From the NCBI RefSeq assembly GCF_000220525.1, contig NZ_AFPK01000018.1, positions 1 to 45,459 of the forward strand: a stretch of 45,459 nucleotides of DNA, read 5' to 3'. Each line of letters starts with the position of its first letter. The first letter of the stretch is position 1. This DNA comes from Ochrovirga pacifica. GTDB lineage: Bacteria > Bacteroidota > Bacteroidia > Flavobacteriales > Flavobacteriaceae. The position numbers were made by a program, and so were the translations under genes. Below, in pieces: positions 16,556 through 24,779 of the stretch. Under the pieces are notes generated by a model. It did no database searches and was not told the DNA's origin. It saw only the letters and a list, made by a program, of their open reading frames with translations.

Positions 16556-19069
16556 TTATTCTACTACAAAAGTTTCTGTTGCATGTAACGGAGTACCAGT
16601 GTCAGATATACCTTGAATTTCAATTAAGTAATCGCTTTTAATATCACTAGTAAAAAATGAAATTTGGGCTTTTCCAGTACCATCGGTCCTGACAATAGGT
16701 TCCCAATGGAGTGTGGTTCTTAAGTCAGGTTTGTTCATTTCTTCAAAACCATTGATATGGTTTGGTTTGTAAAATTCTTTGGCTCTATAAAATCCTTTGG
16801 CGTAGAAATCAATAATTCCAGGTTTTCTTTTTACGCTTCTATTACCAACGTTTCCAGTATTAGAGTACAAAGCAATAACTCCATTTCCGGCATTCATAAA
16901 TGTTGCTGCATCAGCTCCTTCCAGTAAGTCAATAAAAGAAATTTCATCACCGTTAATAGCACTTAAAAAGCTTCCATCTACTTCTAGTCCATCTAACATA
17001 ACTTTGGCAGGTCCGTTGTTTCTTTTTAAATAAACAGTATCCGAAAAGACAGTAACACCGTTCATTTGTCTTAACAGGTCTAGTGCAGTGTAAGTTCCAG
17101 GTTCAATAACATCTGTTAAAACGTCTAAACGGTCGGCACTACTCATGGGTTCTCCATAGTCTGTTAGGCTATTCATTTCTTCTCTTCTTTTTTCAGCTTG
17201 AGTTTTTCTTCTAGCAATCAACGTAATTTCATTCAAACGTTCAATTTCCTGATCGTATTTAAATTTTTCTTCTTTTATATATTGAGTTACTTTGACAAAA
17301 TTTTCTAGTTTTCTTTGTTTGCTTTCATCAGAAAGACTGTTTTTGTTAAAGTAAATTTTACCCGATTTGATGTCTTTTGTTTTTTCTTTATCTACTAGAA
17401 TAACCACATTTCTGTTTTTCCTTTTGGTAGATTTAAAATCGTACAACCTAGATTCTATTAAAATAGGTATTGAATCAAAAAAGATATAGGGCCCAAATTT
17501 AAACTTTCCTAAAGAATCTGATTGTTGAATAGGTTCTTGCACTATAGGATCAAAAAAAGTCAACCGCGTAGCAGAAGAGTGTTCTGTATAAGGTTTTTTT
17601 AAGTGCTTGGTAACTCCAGAAATGTACAATCCTTTTTCAGGGGTATATGTTACACTGTCTTTTTCTTTTAGCAATTCTTGCCATGTAAATCGTCTCCATC
17701 CTTGTGTCATCATTACCAAATCTAATAGGTAACGTCTTTTTACATCATTCTGTTTTTCAAAAAAATAACCAGGATTTTTGATGGCTCCTTTTAGATCGGA
17801 ATTTAACAACAACCAAGACTGAATGTTACCCGTTCTGCTGTTGTAAGGAAAAGCTTTTAAGTCTCTTACCGCTAGGGATATATTAGCAGCAGTTGCATTT
17901 CCTTGATGGTCTTTTACGTCAATCTCCAAAGTTACTTTTTTTCTATTTCTAAATTTGTTGCCAGATTTTTGAATATCTACCTGAACATCGTTCATAGGAT
18001 TGTCTACATACACCAAACGTTCAGCTACGGGTCTTCCTTTTGCATCAAACAAGGTAAAGTTTACCACACCATCAGTTAACGAAGTGGTTGGTATTTTTTT
18101 TAAATAATTTAAATCAGAAGTTTCCTCGTAATGTTTGTACAAGAGCCTTCCTTTTTCATGAGCCACTAAAAAAGTTCCTTTTAGTCCTTGTTCTACAGTT
18201 GTGTTAATGTTGGCAAGAAGATAATTTCCGTAATTGGTTACATTCAATACATATCCTTTTTCTATAGCTTTAGGCAGTGGATAGCGTTCTTCTTTTCCGT
18301 TTAAAGTAAAACTTGCGTAGTAAGTTTTGTTAGCTTCGGGGATAAACAAAAAGCTTCCCAAGCCCATTTTTAACGTTTTAAAAGTTAAAATTTCATTCCC
18401 ATCCTGATCTTTAATCGTAGCCTCTAAGTCAATTTCATTTTCACCATCGCTAATTTCAAAAGCAACTTTGTTCTGACTGTTGGCTACAAGATAGCCTCCT
18501 TCAGGATAGAAACGCAATCTAGGTTTGGTTTCTACTACTTTTTTTAAATTTGGGCTTACCGTTGTTGTAGTATTTGCTTTCTTTTTATTTTTTTTTGATT
18601 TTTTAGAAGAAGACAAACTATCATTTACCTCTAACTCATACACGGGAATTTCTTTTTGAAAAAAGAAGTCACTACTTTGATTTCTCATGTAACGAGTGTA
18701 AGCTCGTAAAGTGTAAGTACCAGGCTTCCAGTTTTTATCAATTTTAAAATCTCCTGCTACACTAGTATGCGAAACGTACAATTTTTTACGAATTAAAATA
18801 CTATCTCTATTATTTAGCAATTCTACATTTACAATTCTACTTTTTTCACTTTTTTGATGTGAAATACCATTTACCAAATATGCTGTAAACCACAAATTTT
18901 CATCTGTTGCATAATAAGGTTTATCTGTATGGATAAAGATTTTTTCAGGATAATTGTCTGTGTAAGTTGTTAGATGTTGTTCTATTTTTTTTATAAAATC
19001 AGCAGTAGGGAAGAGTCCAAAAGAAACAAGCAACGCTGCAAGAAGGCTCAGGGGAATTAACTTTTTCAT
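16556..19069 (-). CDS. Secreted MG2-domain protein with TonB plug-like domain
   Basis: The product is 837 residues from the ATG at 19069, where MKKLIPLSLLAALLVSFGLF forms a signal peptide; a frame extension to 19096 adds nine residues without one. After it comes YPEKIFIHTDKPYYATDENLWFTAYLVNG, the macroglobulin-2 (MG2) type beta-sandwich found in bacterial alpha-2-macroglobulins. Further Ig-like domains follow. Near residues 650-750 a plug-like segment carries LLRQMNGVTVF, VMLDGLEVDGSFLSAI and VIALYSNTG, but no outer-membrane barrel follows. The end (WEPIVRTDGTGKAQISFFTSD) resembles an MG/CUB-type receptor region. It likely lies in the periplasm or at the surface. The function is not known to me; it is monocistronic, between two terminators. 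Confidence 0.75.
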   Translation of the reverse strand: MKKLIPLSLLAALLVSFGLFPTADFIKKIEQHLTTYTDNYPEKIFIHTDKPYYATDENLWFTAYLVNGISHQKSEKSRIVNVELLNNRDSILIRKKLYVSHTSVAGDFKIDKNWKPGTYTLRAYTRYMRNQSSDFFFQKEIPVYELEVNDSLSSSKKSKKNKKKANTTTTVSPNLKKVVETKPRLRFYPEGGYLVANSQNKVAFEISDGENEIDLEATIKDQDGNEILTFKTLKMGLGSFLFIPEANKTYYASFTLNGKEERYPLPKAIEKGYVLNVTNYGNYLLANINTTVEQGLKGTFLVAHEKGRLLYKHYEETSDLNYLKKIPTTSLTDGVVNFTLFDAKGRPVAERLVYVDNPMNDVQVDIQKSGNKFRNRKKVTLEIDVKDHQGNATAANISLAVRDLKAFPYNSRTGNIQSWLLLNSDLKGAIKNPGYFFEKQNDVKRRYLLDLVMMTQGWRRFTWQELLKEKDSVTYTPEKGLYISGVTKHLKKPYTEHSSATRLTFFDPIVQEPIQQSDSLGKFKFGPYIFFDSIPILIESRLYDFKSTKRKNRNVVILVDKEKTKDIKSGKIYFNKNSLSDESKQRKLENFVKVTQYIKEEKFKYDQEIERLNEITLIARRKTQAEKRREEMNSLTDYGEPMSSADRLDVLTDVIEPGTYTALDLLRQMNGVTVFSDTVYLKRNNGPAKVMLDGLEVDGSFLSAINGDEISFIDLLEGADAATFMNAGNGVIALYSNTGNVGNRSVKRKPGIIDFYAKGFYRAKEFYKPNHINGFEEMNKPDLRTTLHWEPIVRTDGTGKAQISFFTSDIKSDYLIEIQGISDTGTPLHATETFVVE

Positions 19070-19141
19070 ATAGATAGTGTTTGGAAATAAAAACAAGTTA
19101 TTTGACCCTAAAAATAGTTAAAGGTTTAAATTCTTTTCAAA

Positions 19142-19172
19142 AAAAAGAGAAAACTTTACGTTTTCTCTTTTT
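19142..19172. terminator. Terminator downstream of lpdA
   Basis: A 13-bp stem (19142-19154 with 19160-19172; core GAGAAAAC and GTTTTCTC) has a 5-nt loop. On the minus strand it is followed by a T-run, 20 nt after the lpdA stop codon. Confidence 0.88.
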
Positions 19173-19191
19173 GGTATAGAGTGGGTGTTTC

Positions 19192-20580
19192 TTATAAGTG
19201 AATTACCTCATCATAAGCAGCAGCTACAGCTTCCATTACCGCTTCTGACATGGTTGGATGTGGGTGAACTGTTTTTAAAACTTCGTGCCCTGTAGTTTCT
19301 AATTTACGTCCAAGTACGGCTTCGGCAATCATATCGGTTACACCTGCACCAATCATGTGACAACCTAACCATTCACCGTATTTAGCATCAAAAATAACTT
19401 TTACAAAACCTTCTTTGTTTCCAGCAGCTGATGCTTTACCTGAAGCAGAGAATGGAAATTTTCCTATTTTTAATTCATATCCAGCTTCTTTAGCAGCTTT
19501 TTCTGTCAATCCAACAGAAGCTATTTCCGGAGATGCATAGGTACAACCAGGAATGTTTCCGTAATCTATAGGTTCTGTATGTAATCCTGCAATTTTTTCT
19601 ACACAAGTAATTCCTTCGGCAGATGCTACGTGAGCCAGTGCTTGACCAGGAACTACATCACCAATAGCGTAGTAGCCAGGAATGTTAGTTTGATAAAAAT
19701 CGTTTACAATAATTTTATCTCTGTCTACAACAATTCCTACATCTTCCAATCCTATATTTTCAATATTTGACTTGATTCCAACTGCAGATAATAAAATATC
19801 AGCTTCTAGTTTTTCTTCACCTTTCGCTGTTTTTACAGTTGCAACAACACCGTTACCAGAAGTATCTACTGCTTCAACAGATGCGTTGGTCATTACTTTA
19901 ATACCAGATTTTTTTAAGGCATTTCCAAAGGCTTTAGACACGTCTTCGTCTTCTACAGGAACTACATTTGGCATATATTCTACAATAATAACTTCTGTAC
20001 CTATTGAATTGTAAAAGTGTGCAAACTCAACCCCAATAGCTCCAGAACCTACCACAATCATTTTTTTAGGTTGTTCTGGTAATGTCATGGCTTGTCTGTA
20101 ACCAATTACTTTTTTACCATCTTGTGGTAAGTTTGGCAATTCTCTAGACCTAGCTCCAGTAGCAATTACAATGTGGTCTGCATCGTATTCTGTTACGTTT
20201 CCATCAGCATCGGTAACGTCTACTTTTTTACCAGGCTTTATTTTTCCTGTTCCGTTAATGACGTCAATTTTATTTTTTTTCATCAAAAATTGAACACCTT
20301 TACTCATTCCTTCTGCTACCCCACGAGAACGTTTGATAATTGCATCAAAATCTTTATCAATAGCTTCGGCTTTTAAACCATAATCATCAACGTGTTTTAA
20401 GTAATCGTAAACCTGAGCACTTTTTAACAAAGCTTTGGTTGGGATACATCCCCAGTTTAAACAAATACCTCCTAAAGATTCTTTTTCTACCACAGCTGTT
20501 TTGAACCCTAATTGAGAAGCTCTAATTGCTGTTACATATCCTCCAGGACCACTTCCAATAACAATAACGTCGTATTTCAT
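19192..20580 (-). CDS. lpdA: Dihydrolipoyl dehydrogenase (E3)
   Basis: FAD enzyme that reoxidises the dihydrolipoyl groups of the pyruvate, 2-oxoglutarate and branched-chain dehydrogenase complexes and the glycine cleavage system. The 462-residue sequence has the FAD-binding IGSGPGGYVTAIRASQLG, the redox disulfide C40/C45 in GGICLNWGCIPTKALL, the NAD-binding VVGSGAIGVEFAHFYNSIG, the second FAD motif YYAIGDVVPG and the C-terminal His/Glu pair H441/E446 in HPHPTMSE. It is monocistronic, so the E1/E2 partners are elsewhere. Confidence 0.96.
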   Translation of the reverse strand: MKYDVIVIGSGPGGYVTAIRASQLGFKTAVVEKESLGGICLNWGCIPTKALLKSAQVYDYLKHVDDYGLKAEAIDKDFDAIIKRSRGVAEGMSKGVQFLMKKNKIDVINGTGKIKPGKKVDVTDADGNVTEYDADHIVIATGARSRELPNLPQDGKKVIGYRQAMTLPEQPKKMIVVGSGAIGVEFAHFYNSIGTEVIIVEYMPNVVPVEDEDVSKAFGNALKKSGIKVMTNASVEAVDTSGNGVVATVKTAKGEEKLEADILLSAVGIKSNIENIGLEDVGIVVDRDKIIVNDFYQTNIPGYYAIGDVVPGQALAHVASAEGITCVEKIAGLHTEPIDYGNIPGCTYASPEIASVGLTEKAAKEAGYELKIGKFPFSASGKASAAGNKEGFVKVIFDAKYGEWLGCHMIGAGVTDMIAEAVLGRKLETTGHEVLKTVHPHPTMSEAVMEAVAAAYDEVIHL

Positions 20581-20623
20581 GTGTTTATTTTTAAAATCTA
20601 TTGATTGTAATTTTTAATGTAAG

Positions 20624-20631
20624 CAAATGTA
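20624..20631 (-). promoter_or_regulatory. lpdA -7 box TACATTTG
   Basis: An exact TAnnTTTG match on the minus strand, 43 nt before the lpdA start codon. No convincing -33 TTTG at the normal distance. Confidence 0.45.
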
Positions 20632-20730
20632 AGCATTACAAATTAGTTTACATAGCTAATTAAAAAGGAAATTTAGAGTGCAAAAGCCAAGCTTTTTGAA
20701 TCTTTGCAGATGTAATTAGGTGTGTTAAAA

Positions 20731-20760
20731 TTGAGTAGAAATTCAATACCCTATGTTTTG
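20731..20760 (+). promoter_or_regulatory. Candidate promoter of the ECF sigma gene
   Basis: TTG (20731-20733) and TATGTTTTG (20752-20760) are separated by 18 nt, close to the Bacteroidota TTG/TAnnTTTG arrangement of the housekeeping sigma factor. It would leave a leader of roughly 115 nt. The -7 box has one extra T. Confidence 0.4.
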
Positions 20761-20880
20761 TTTTAAAAAAATAAGTAATTTTACCAATTCGTATTGATAT
20801 ATTAATGATAAGGTAATTAAAAACCTATGGGGGTTTGTTATGAATCTATGAAATTTGCCTGTTGAATAATGGTTGTTTGA

Positions 20881-21441
20881 ATGACTAATTCTAAAAAGGA
20901 GACTTCACATTTAATCCAAGAGCTAGAGAAAGGCAATGAAAAAGCTTATTTGTCTTTGATAGAGGAATACTATCAAAAAATGTTTGTCTATGCACTGAGT
21001 TTAGCAAAGGAACAGGCTTTGGCCGAAGATTTGGTTCAAAATATTTTTATGAAGCTTTGGGAACAGAGAACAAGGTTGGTAATTAAAGATTCACTTCAAA
21101 GTTTTTTGTACAAATCGGTGTATAATGACTTTGTAAATCACTACAAAAAAAAGCAAACTTCTGTAAAATTAGATCAACTATACTTACAAACACTAAATCA
21201 ATTTACAGAAGATGAAAGGAGTACAGAAACAGAAGATCGACTTTTGTGGATGAAAAAAGCGATAGATACATTGCCAAACAAATGCAAACAGGTGTTTTTG
21301 TTAAGCAAACAGGAGGGGTTAACCAATGCCGAAATAGCTGCTTATTTAAAAATATCTATCAAATCTGTAGAAGCACATATTACCAATGCATATAGTATTT
21401 TAAGAGAAAAAACAGCAGATGCTATTCAAAGTCTATCTTAA
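20881..21441 (+). CDS. ECF sigma-70 factor (FecI-like, Bacteroidota type)
   Basis: A 186-residue sigma factor with region 2 (about 10-80: EYYQKMFVYALSLAKEQALAEDLVQ and IFMKLWEQR) and region 4 (about 120-180: LPNKCKQVFLLSKQEGLTNAEIAAYL and SIKSVEAHITNAYSILRE). Such factors pair with FecR anti-sigma proteins and STN-bearing SusC receptors. Here the sigma gene is not upstream of fecR but at the opposite, 3' end of the fecR-susC-susD-phosphatase operon and converges on it. The partnership is inferred from proximity and from the STN domain in the SusC protein. Confidence 0.9.
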   Translation: MTNSKKETSHLIQELEKGNEKAYLSLIEEYYQKMFVYALSLAKEQALAEDLVQNIFMKLWEQRTRLVIKDSLQSFLYKSVYNDFVNHYKKKQTSVKLDQLYLQTLNQFTEDERSTETEDRLLWMKKAIDTLPNKCKQVFLLSKQEGLTNAEIAAYLKISIKSVEAHITNAYSILREKTADAIQSLS

Positions 21442-21456
21442 TTTAGGGCATAAAAA

Positions 21457-21476
21457 AAACCGTCCGAAGACGGTTT
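21457..21476 (-). terminator. Terminator of the fecR-sus-phosphatase operon
   Basis: An 8-bp GC-containing stem AAACCGTC/GACGGTTT with a tetraloop. On the minus strand it reads AAACCGTC-TTCG-GACGGTTT followed by T's, i.e. a stable UUCG loop and a U-run, about 45 nt after the phosphatase stop. It lies between convergent units and may also slow plus-strand transcripts of the sigma gene. Confidence 0.88.
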
Positions 21477-21480
21477 CCTT

Positions 21481-21506
21481 GCCATGATTCCACAACAAAT
21501 CACGGC
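21481..21506. other. Second hairpin beside the operon terminator
   Basis: Arms GCCATGATT (21481-21489) and AATCACGGC (21498-21506) form a 9-bp stem with one mismatch (a wobble pair in one strand's RNA). It lies between the phosphatase stop and the terminator at 21457-21476 and may stabilise the mRNA 3' end. Confidence 0.5.
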
Positions 21507-21521
21507 TCCCTAAAACAAAAG

Positions 21522-22949
21522 TTATTTATCGGTTACGTTGTTTTTTAAACGTACGGATAATTCTGTGATATTGTTGATGAGTTTGTTTTTCCCATTCGTA
21601 TTTTTAATCAATTGAAAGCTGTCGTATAAACTTCCTTTGGCGGTGTAAGCATTGTAATGTATTGTATCATTTGCCACAGTTAGAATTTGAAATAACTGAG
21701 TGTTTTCTCCTCGTTTCACCATCCAATCTTGATCTTGTGATTGATACATTTTAGGTCCACTAACAGAAACCGTATACACAGCTCCTGCATCTTGTACTAC
21801 TGTTTTTCCTGCAGCTTTGTTATTGGCAAAACCTCTAGCATATGTATGATCGTGACCTTGTAGTACCAAATCTACTCCGTATTTGTCTATCAAAGGTTTA
21901 AAGGCTTCTCTAAGTGCTTCGTTATCTCTTCCTTTTGCGGTAGAAAAAATAGGGTAGTGCATGGTAATGGCTGTCCATTTTTGTTTGTTGACACGCAACA
22001 CTGAATCCAACCACTTTGTTTGTGCTTGTCTTGAGTAAATGTTGTTTTGAAAACTTTGGGCATCTATAGAAATCAACTTTAAATTTTGATAGTCTATTGC
22101 GTAACAAGTTTCCATAAGCTCTTCCAAAGGACCGTGTTCGGGCAAGGTAAATTGTGGTCTCCACAAGGCAGATAATTTACTGCGATTGGTTCTTTTGTCG
22201 TACTCATGGTTTCCAGGTGTCATTATGCTAGGTACCGTAGCATGAATAAAACTACCTGCGTAAAACCATTCTCCCCACTCTCTATCCGATTCACTATGAT
22301 TGATAAGGTCTCCTGCATGCAACATAAAGTCTACCTCAGGCATCATTTTGTACGATTTACGTACAATTCTAGACCACATAGATTTAACATCATTCTGAGC
22401 ATCACCAAAGTAGATAAAACTAAAAGGGGTATTTTTATCTACAGGGGGAGTTTGTACTTGAAACCATTCACTCCATGTAGCTGCTTTAGATTTACCAAAC
22501 CCGACACGATATACATATGTTTTTCCTGGTTGTAAGTTGTTTACAATGGCTGAGTGATATGCAGCCTTTACTCTAGGTTCTTTATCTCTTGTATTTTCTA
22601 CTTCTATAAAAGTTGTTTTTGCTTGTATGTTTGTTATACGGCCTTCGCTAAAAAAATCAGGACCGTGAGTTTCTTCTGCATACTGAACATAAGCCGTGTC
22701 TACCTGTTGGTTAGTTCTCCAGTTAATAGCAAAACTATGAGCAGGATCTTCGGTTAGGTTGATGATGATTCTATCGGGTACCTGTGAAGGGAAAATCAAT
22801 TTGTGTGCAGGAACTTCAGAATGAGTATCATAATGACTATGGCCATGATGTTTACGATGTTCATGTTCATGGTGCTCATCGAATGTGTTAGTATTTCCAC
22901 ATCCTACAAGTATTGCCGTTGCTAGTACGGTGTAAATTGATTTTTTCAT
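21522..22949 (-). CDS. Purple-acid-phosphatase-like lipoprotein with His-rich linker
   Basis: Metallophosphoesterase that should release phosphate from an organic ester outside the cytoplasm. A lipoprotein signal ends at C17 (AILVGC). A striking His-rich stretch follows (nine His between residues 26 and 43), then a purple acid phosphatase N-terminal fibronectin-like domain (about 50-150). The calcineurin-type catalytic domain has all metal-ligand motifs: YFGDAQND, HAGDLINHSE, TPGNHEYD, TMHYPIFS and QGHDHTYARG. It starts 77 nt after susD, behind a hairpin, and is the last gene of the operon. The substrate is not readable. Confidence 0.9.
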   Translation of the reverse strand: MKKSIYTVLATAILVGCGNTNTFDEHHEHEHRKHHGHSHYDTHSEVPAHKLIFPSQVPDRIIINLTEDPAHSFAINWRTNQQVDTAYVQYAEETHGPDFFSEGRITNIQAKTTFIEVENTRDKEPRVKAAYHSAIVNNLQPGKTYVYRVGFGKSKAATWSEWFQVQTPPVDKNTPFSFIYFGDAQNDVKSMWSRIVRKSYKMMPEVDFMLHAGDLINHSESDREWGEWFYAGSFIHATVPSIMTPGNHEYDKRTNRSKLSALWRPQFTLPEHGPLEELMETCYAIDYQNLKLISIDAQSFQNNIYSRQAQTKWLDSVLRVNKQKWTAITMHYPIFSTAKGRDNEALREAFKPLIDKYGVDLVLQGHDHTYARGFANNKAAGKTVVQDAGAVYTVSVSGPKMYQSQDQDWMVKRGENTQLFQILTVANDTIHYNAYTAKGSLYDSFQLIKNTNGKNKLINNITELSVRLKNNVTDK

Positions 22950-22979
22950 TCGGTGTTTTATTCTATATTATTTTTTAAA

Positions 22980-23013
22980 CAAACAGGGGGTTTATGGTAT
23001 TTACCCCTGTTTG
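22980..23013 (-). terminator. Intra-operon hairpin between susD and the phosphatase
   Basis: A perfect 10-bp stem CAAACAGGGG (22980-22989) / CCCCTGTTTG (23004-23013) with a 14-nt loop follows the susD stop by 13 nt. On the minus strand a TTT then A-run follows; on the plus strand a T-run follows. It may act as a partial terminator or as a 3' stabiliser that sets phosphatase below SusCD expression. Confidence 0.6.
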
Positions 23014-23026
23014 ATAGATTTTTTGT

Positions 23027-24766
23027 TTATTGTAACAACCACATTTTAGACCACTGGTCGTTGGTTGTAGGATCCAAATTCTGAATAGCTTTTAGCATAT
23101 TTGTTTCATTATATGGGTCGTTGTATGGAAAACGCAAAGGGGTTTGTTGTCCTTTGGTTCCAGAAATTATATGTGTATTTAAATCAGGATATCCCGTTCT
23201 TCTCCAATCAAACCAAGATTCGTAGGTTAGCCATAAAGCAATCCATTTTTGTTCTAGGACAGGAGCCAGTTTGTCAACGGCATTGTTATATCTATTTACA
23301 GCATTGTTCAAATAACTGGCTTGGTTATAGCTAACCAAACGATTTGTAGTTACATCGTACACAGCTTCTGTATCTCCGTCCTGAATTTGATATTGTGCCA
23401 TAGACAGTTCAATTCCTTTTTGATAAAAGGTGACAGCGTTTTGACTAATATAGCCTCTGATACTTGCTTCTGCCAATAAAAATTGAACTTCTGAAGCGTT
23501 CATTATGGTAGCATTTACCAAAGGATGATTATTTTCTGCGTACATAGCTGCTAAATAAGATGTGTGTGGATTGGCAGCTGCATTTAAATAAATAGCAGGG
23601 GCTAGTTGTGCAACGTCATCTTTAATTTCACTTAGTGTACCTCCTAAATTAAAATCATTAGGAGCACTTAATGCAATAGGCAACCCTACAAATAAATTAG
23701 TGTTGATGTCGTTTTCTAAATTGTCATCAGTATTTATAGCTGTAACATCTAAATCAATAACTCTTTGCAAACGACCATTTGAAAGTATGATTTCGTTTGT
23801 AGTTCCTTCTTGTAGTTGAACATCTACCGGTTGTACCCACTTGGTTAAACGAGGGTCGCTAAGGTCGGTAAGCAGGTTTACCAAAGTAGCCGATGGTTTT
23901 CTTCTGTAAAATTCAGAACGGTTGCTGTAGTGTAAAGCTCCACCAGGCCAACTATTGTTACTGTCGGTACCTATGTAAGCCACCAAAGCGTTGTCGCTGT
24001 TATTAGTTAATATTGGGTTTTCTGTGCTGTTGTTTACTATAGCAGCAATTTGATTGGAAACATTTAAATCGGCCTCATTTTTTTCTGACAATCGCATATA
24101 AAAACGCAAGCGTAAAGAGTTGGCTAATTTTCTCCATTGTTGTCCATCACCTTTATAAACCACATCTGCATCTATAGCTTCGGTAATTACAGGAGTGTTT
24201 TTTAGGAGTTCATTTGCTTGTTCTAAATCGTTTAAAATACCTATAAAGATGTCTTTCTGAGCATCATATTCAGGCTTAAAGTAAGTATCTCCTCCTTTTT
24301 CGGCTTGCAATGCATTGCTGTAGGGAAGGTCTCCAAAGGCAGAAGTAAGAAACCCAAAGTGATATGCTTTTACAATCAATGCTACCGCTTGATAATAGTT
24401 TTTAATTTCGTCCGATTTTTCGTTGTTTGCTCTTTCGTAAATGTACTGAGCATCTTTTAACGGCTGATAATACTCATTGAACCCTTTGGGTGCCCATTGA
24501 TAATTATTTTCTTCGTAGCTGGTAAAGTCTCTTTGTAAATATTGAGTAGCTGCAGACAATTCTCCCCATTCGTAAGAAATTTGAGAATTGCTAATAGCTG
24601 TTTGAGTCAAAACACCAGTAAGTACAAATTTGATGTCTACCTCGGTGTCGGGCAAGGTATTGGGACTGATATTGATATCATCCAAAGATTCGCTACACGA
24701 GCTAGCAAACAATGTTACCAACAAGGCTAGCAGATAGATATGTTTATATATAGTTGTAATTTTCAT
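23027..24766 (-). CDS. SusD/RagB-like outer-membrane nutrient-binding lipoprotein
   Basis: Surface lipoprotein that forms the lid of a SusC transporter. A lipoprotein signal peptide ends at C24 (LFASSCSES), counting from the ATG at 24766; the frame extends to 24793 but those residues overlap susC and spoil the signal peptide. The rest (579 residues) fits the SusD-like_2 branch: GELSAATQYLQRDF, DAQYIYERANNE, KLANSLRLRFYMRLS, VQFLLAEASIRGYI and EQKWIALWLTYESWFDWRRTG are conserved TPR-like segments. It begins 13 nt after the susC stop. Glycan binding is not implied by the sequence. Confidence 0.92.
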   Translation of the reverse strand: MKITTIYKHIYLLALLVTLFASSCSESLDDINISPNTLPDTEVDIKFVLTGVLTQTAISNSQISYEWGELSAATQYLQRDFTSYEENNYQWAPKGFNEYYQPLKDAQYIYERANNEKSDEIKNYYQAVALIVKAYHFGFLTSAFGDLPYSNALQAEKGGDTYFKPEYDAQKDIFIGILNDLEQANELLKNTPVITEAIDADVVYKGDGQQWRKLANSLRLRFYMRLSEKNEADLNVSNQIAAIVNNSTENPILTNNSDNALVAYIGTDSNNSWPGGALHYSNRSEFYRRKPSATLVNLLTDLSDPRLTKWVQPVDVQLQEGTTNEIILSNGRLQRVIDLDVTAINTDDNLENDINTNLFVGLPIALSAPNDFNLGGTLSEIKDDVAQLAPAIYLNAAANPHTSYLAAMYAENNHPLVNATIMNASEVQFLLAEASIRGYISQNAVTFYQKGIELSMAQYQIQDGDTEAVYDVTTNRLVSYNQASYLNNAVNRYNNAVDKLAPVLEQKWIALWLTYESWFDWRRTGYPDLNTHIISGTKGQQTPLRFPYNDPYNETNMLKAIQNLDPTTNDQWSKMWLLQ

Positions 24767-24779
24767 TTTGATTTCTTTT

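Larger units (their letters stand above)
20581..20880. other. Divergent intergenic region, lpdA / ECF sigma gene
   Basis: About 300 nt without a gene. It carries a candidate lpdA -7 box and a candidate sigma-gene promoter, given separately. Otherwise I see only AT-rich sequence and a short imperfect inverted repeat (CAAAAGC/GCTTTTTG near 20682-20700). No open reading frame of note. Confidence 0.6.

Noticed and set aside
21481..21506. Hairpin as a part of a plus-strand terminator for the sigma gene
   Set aside because: No T-run follows on the plus strand; it is better seen as a 3' structure of the minus-strand operon.
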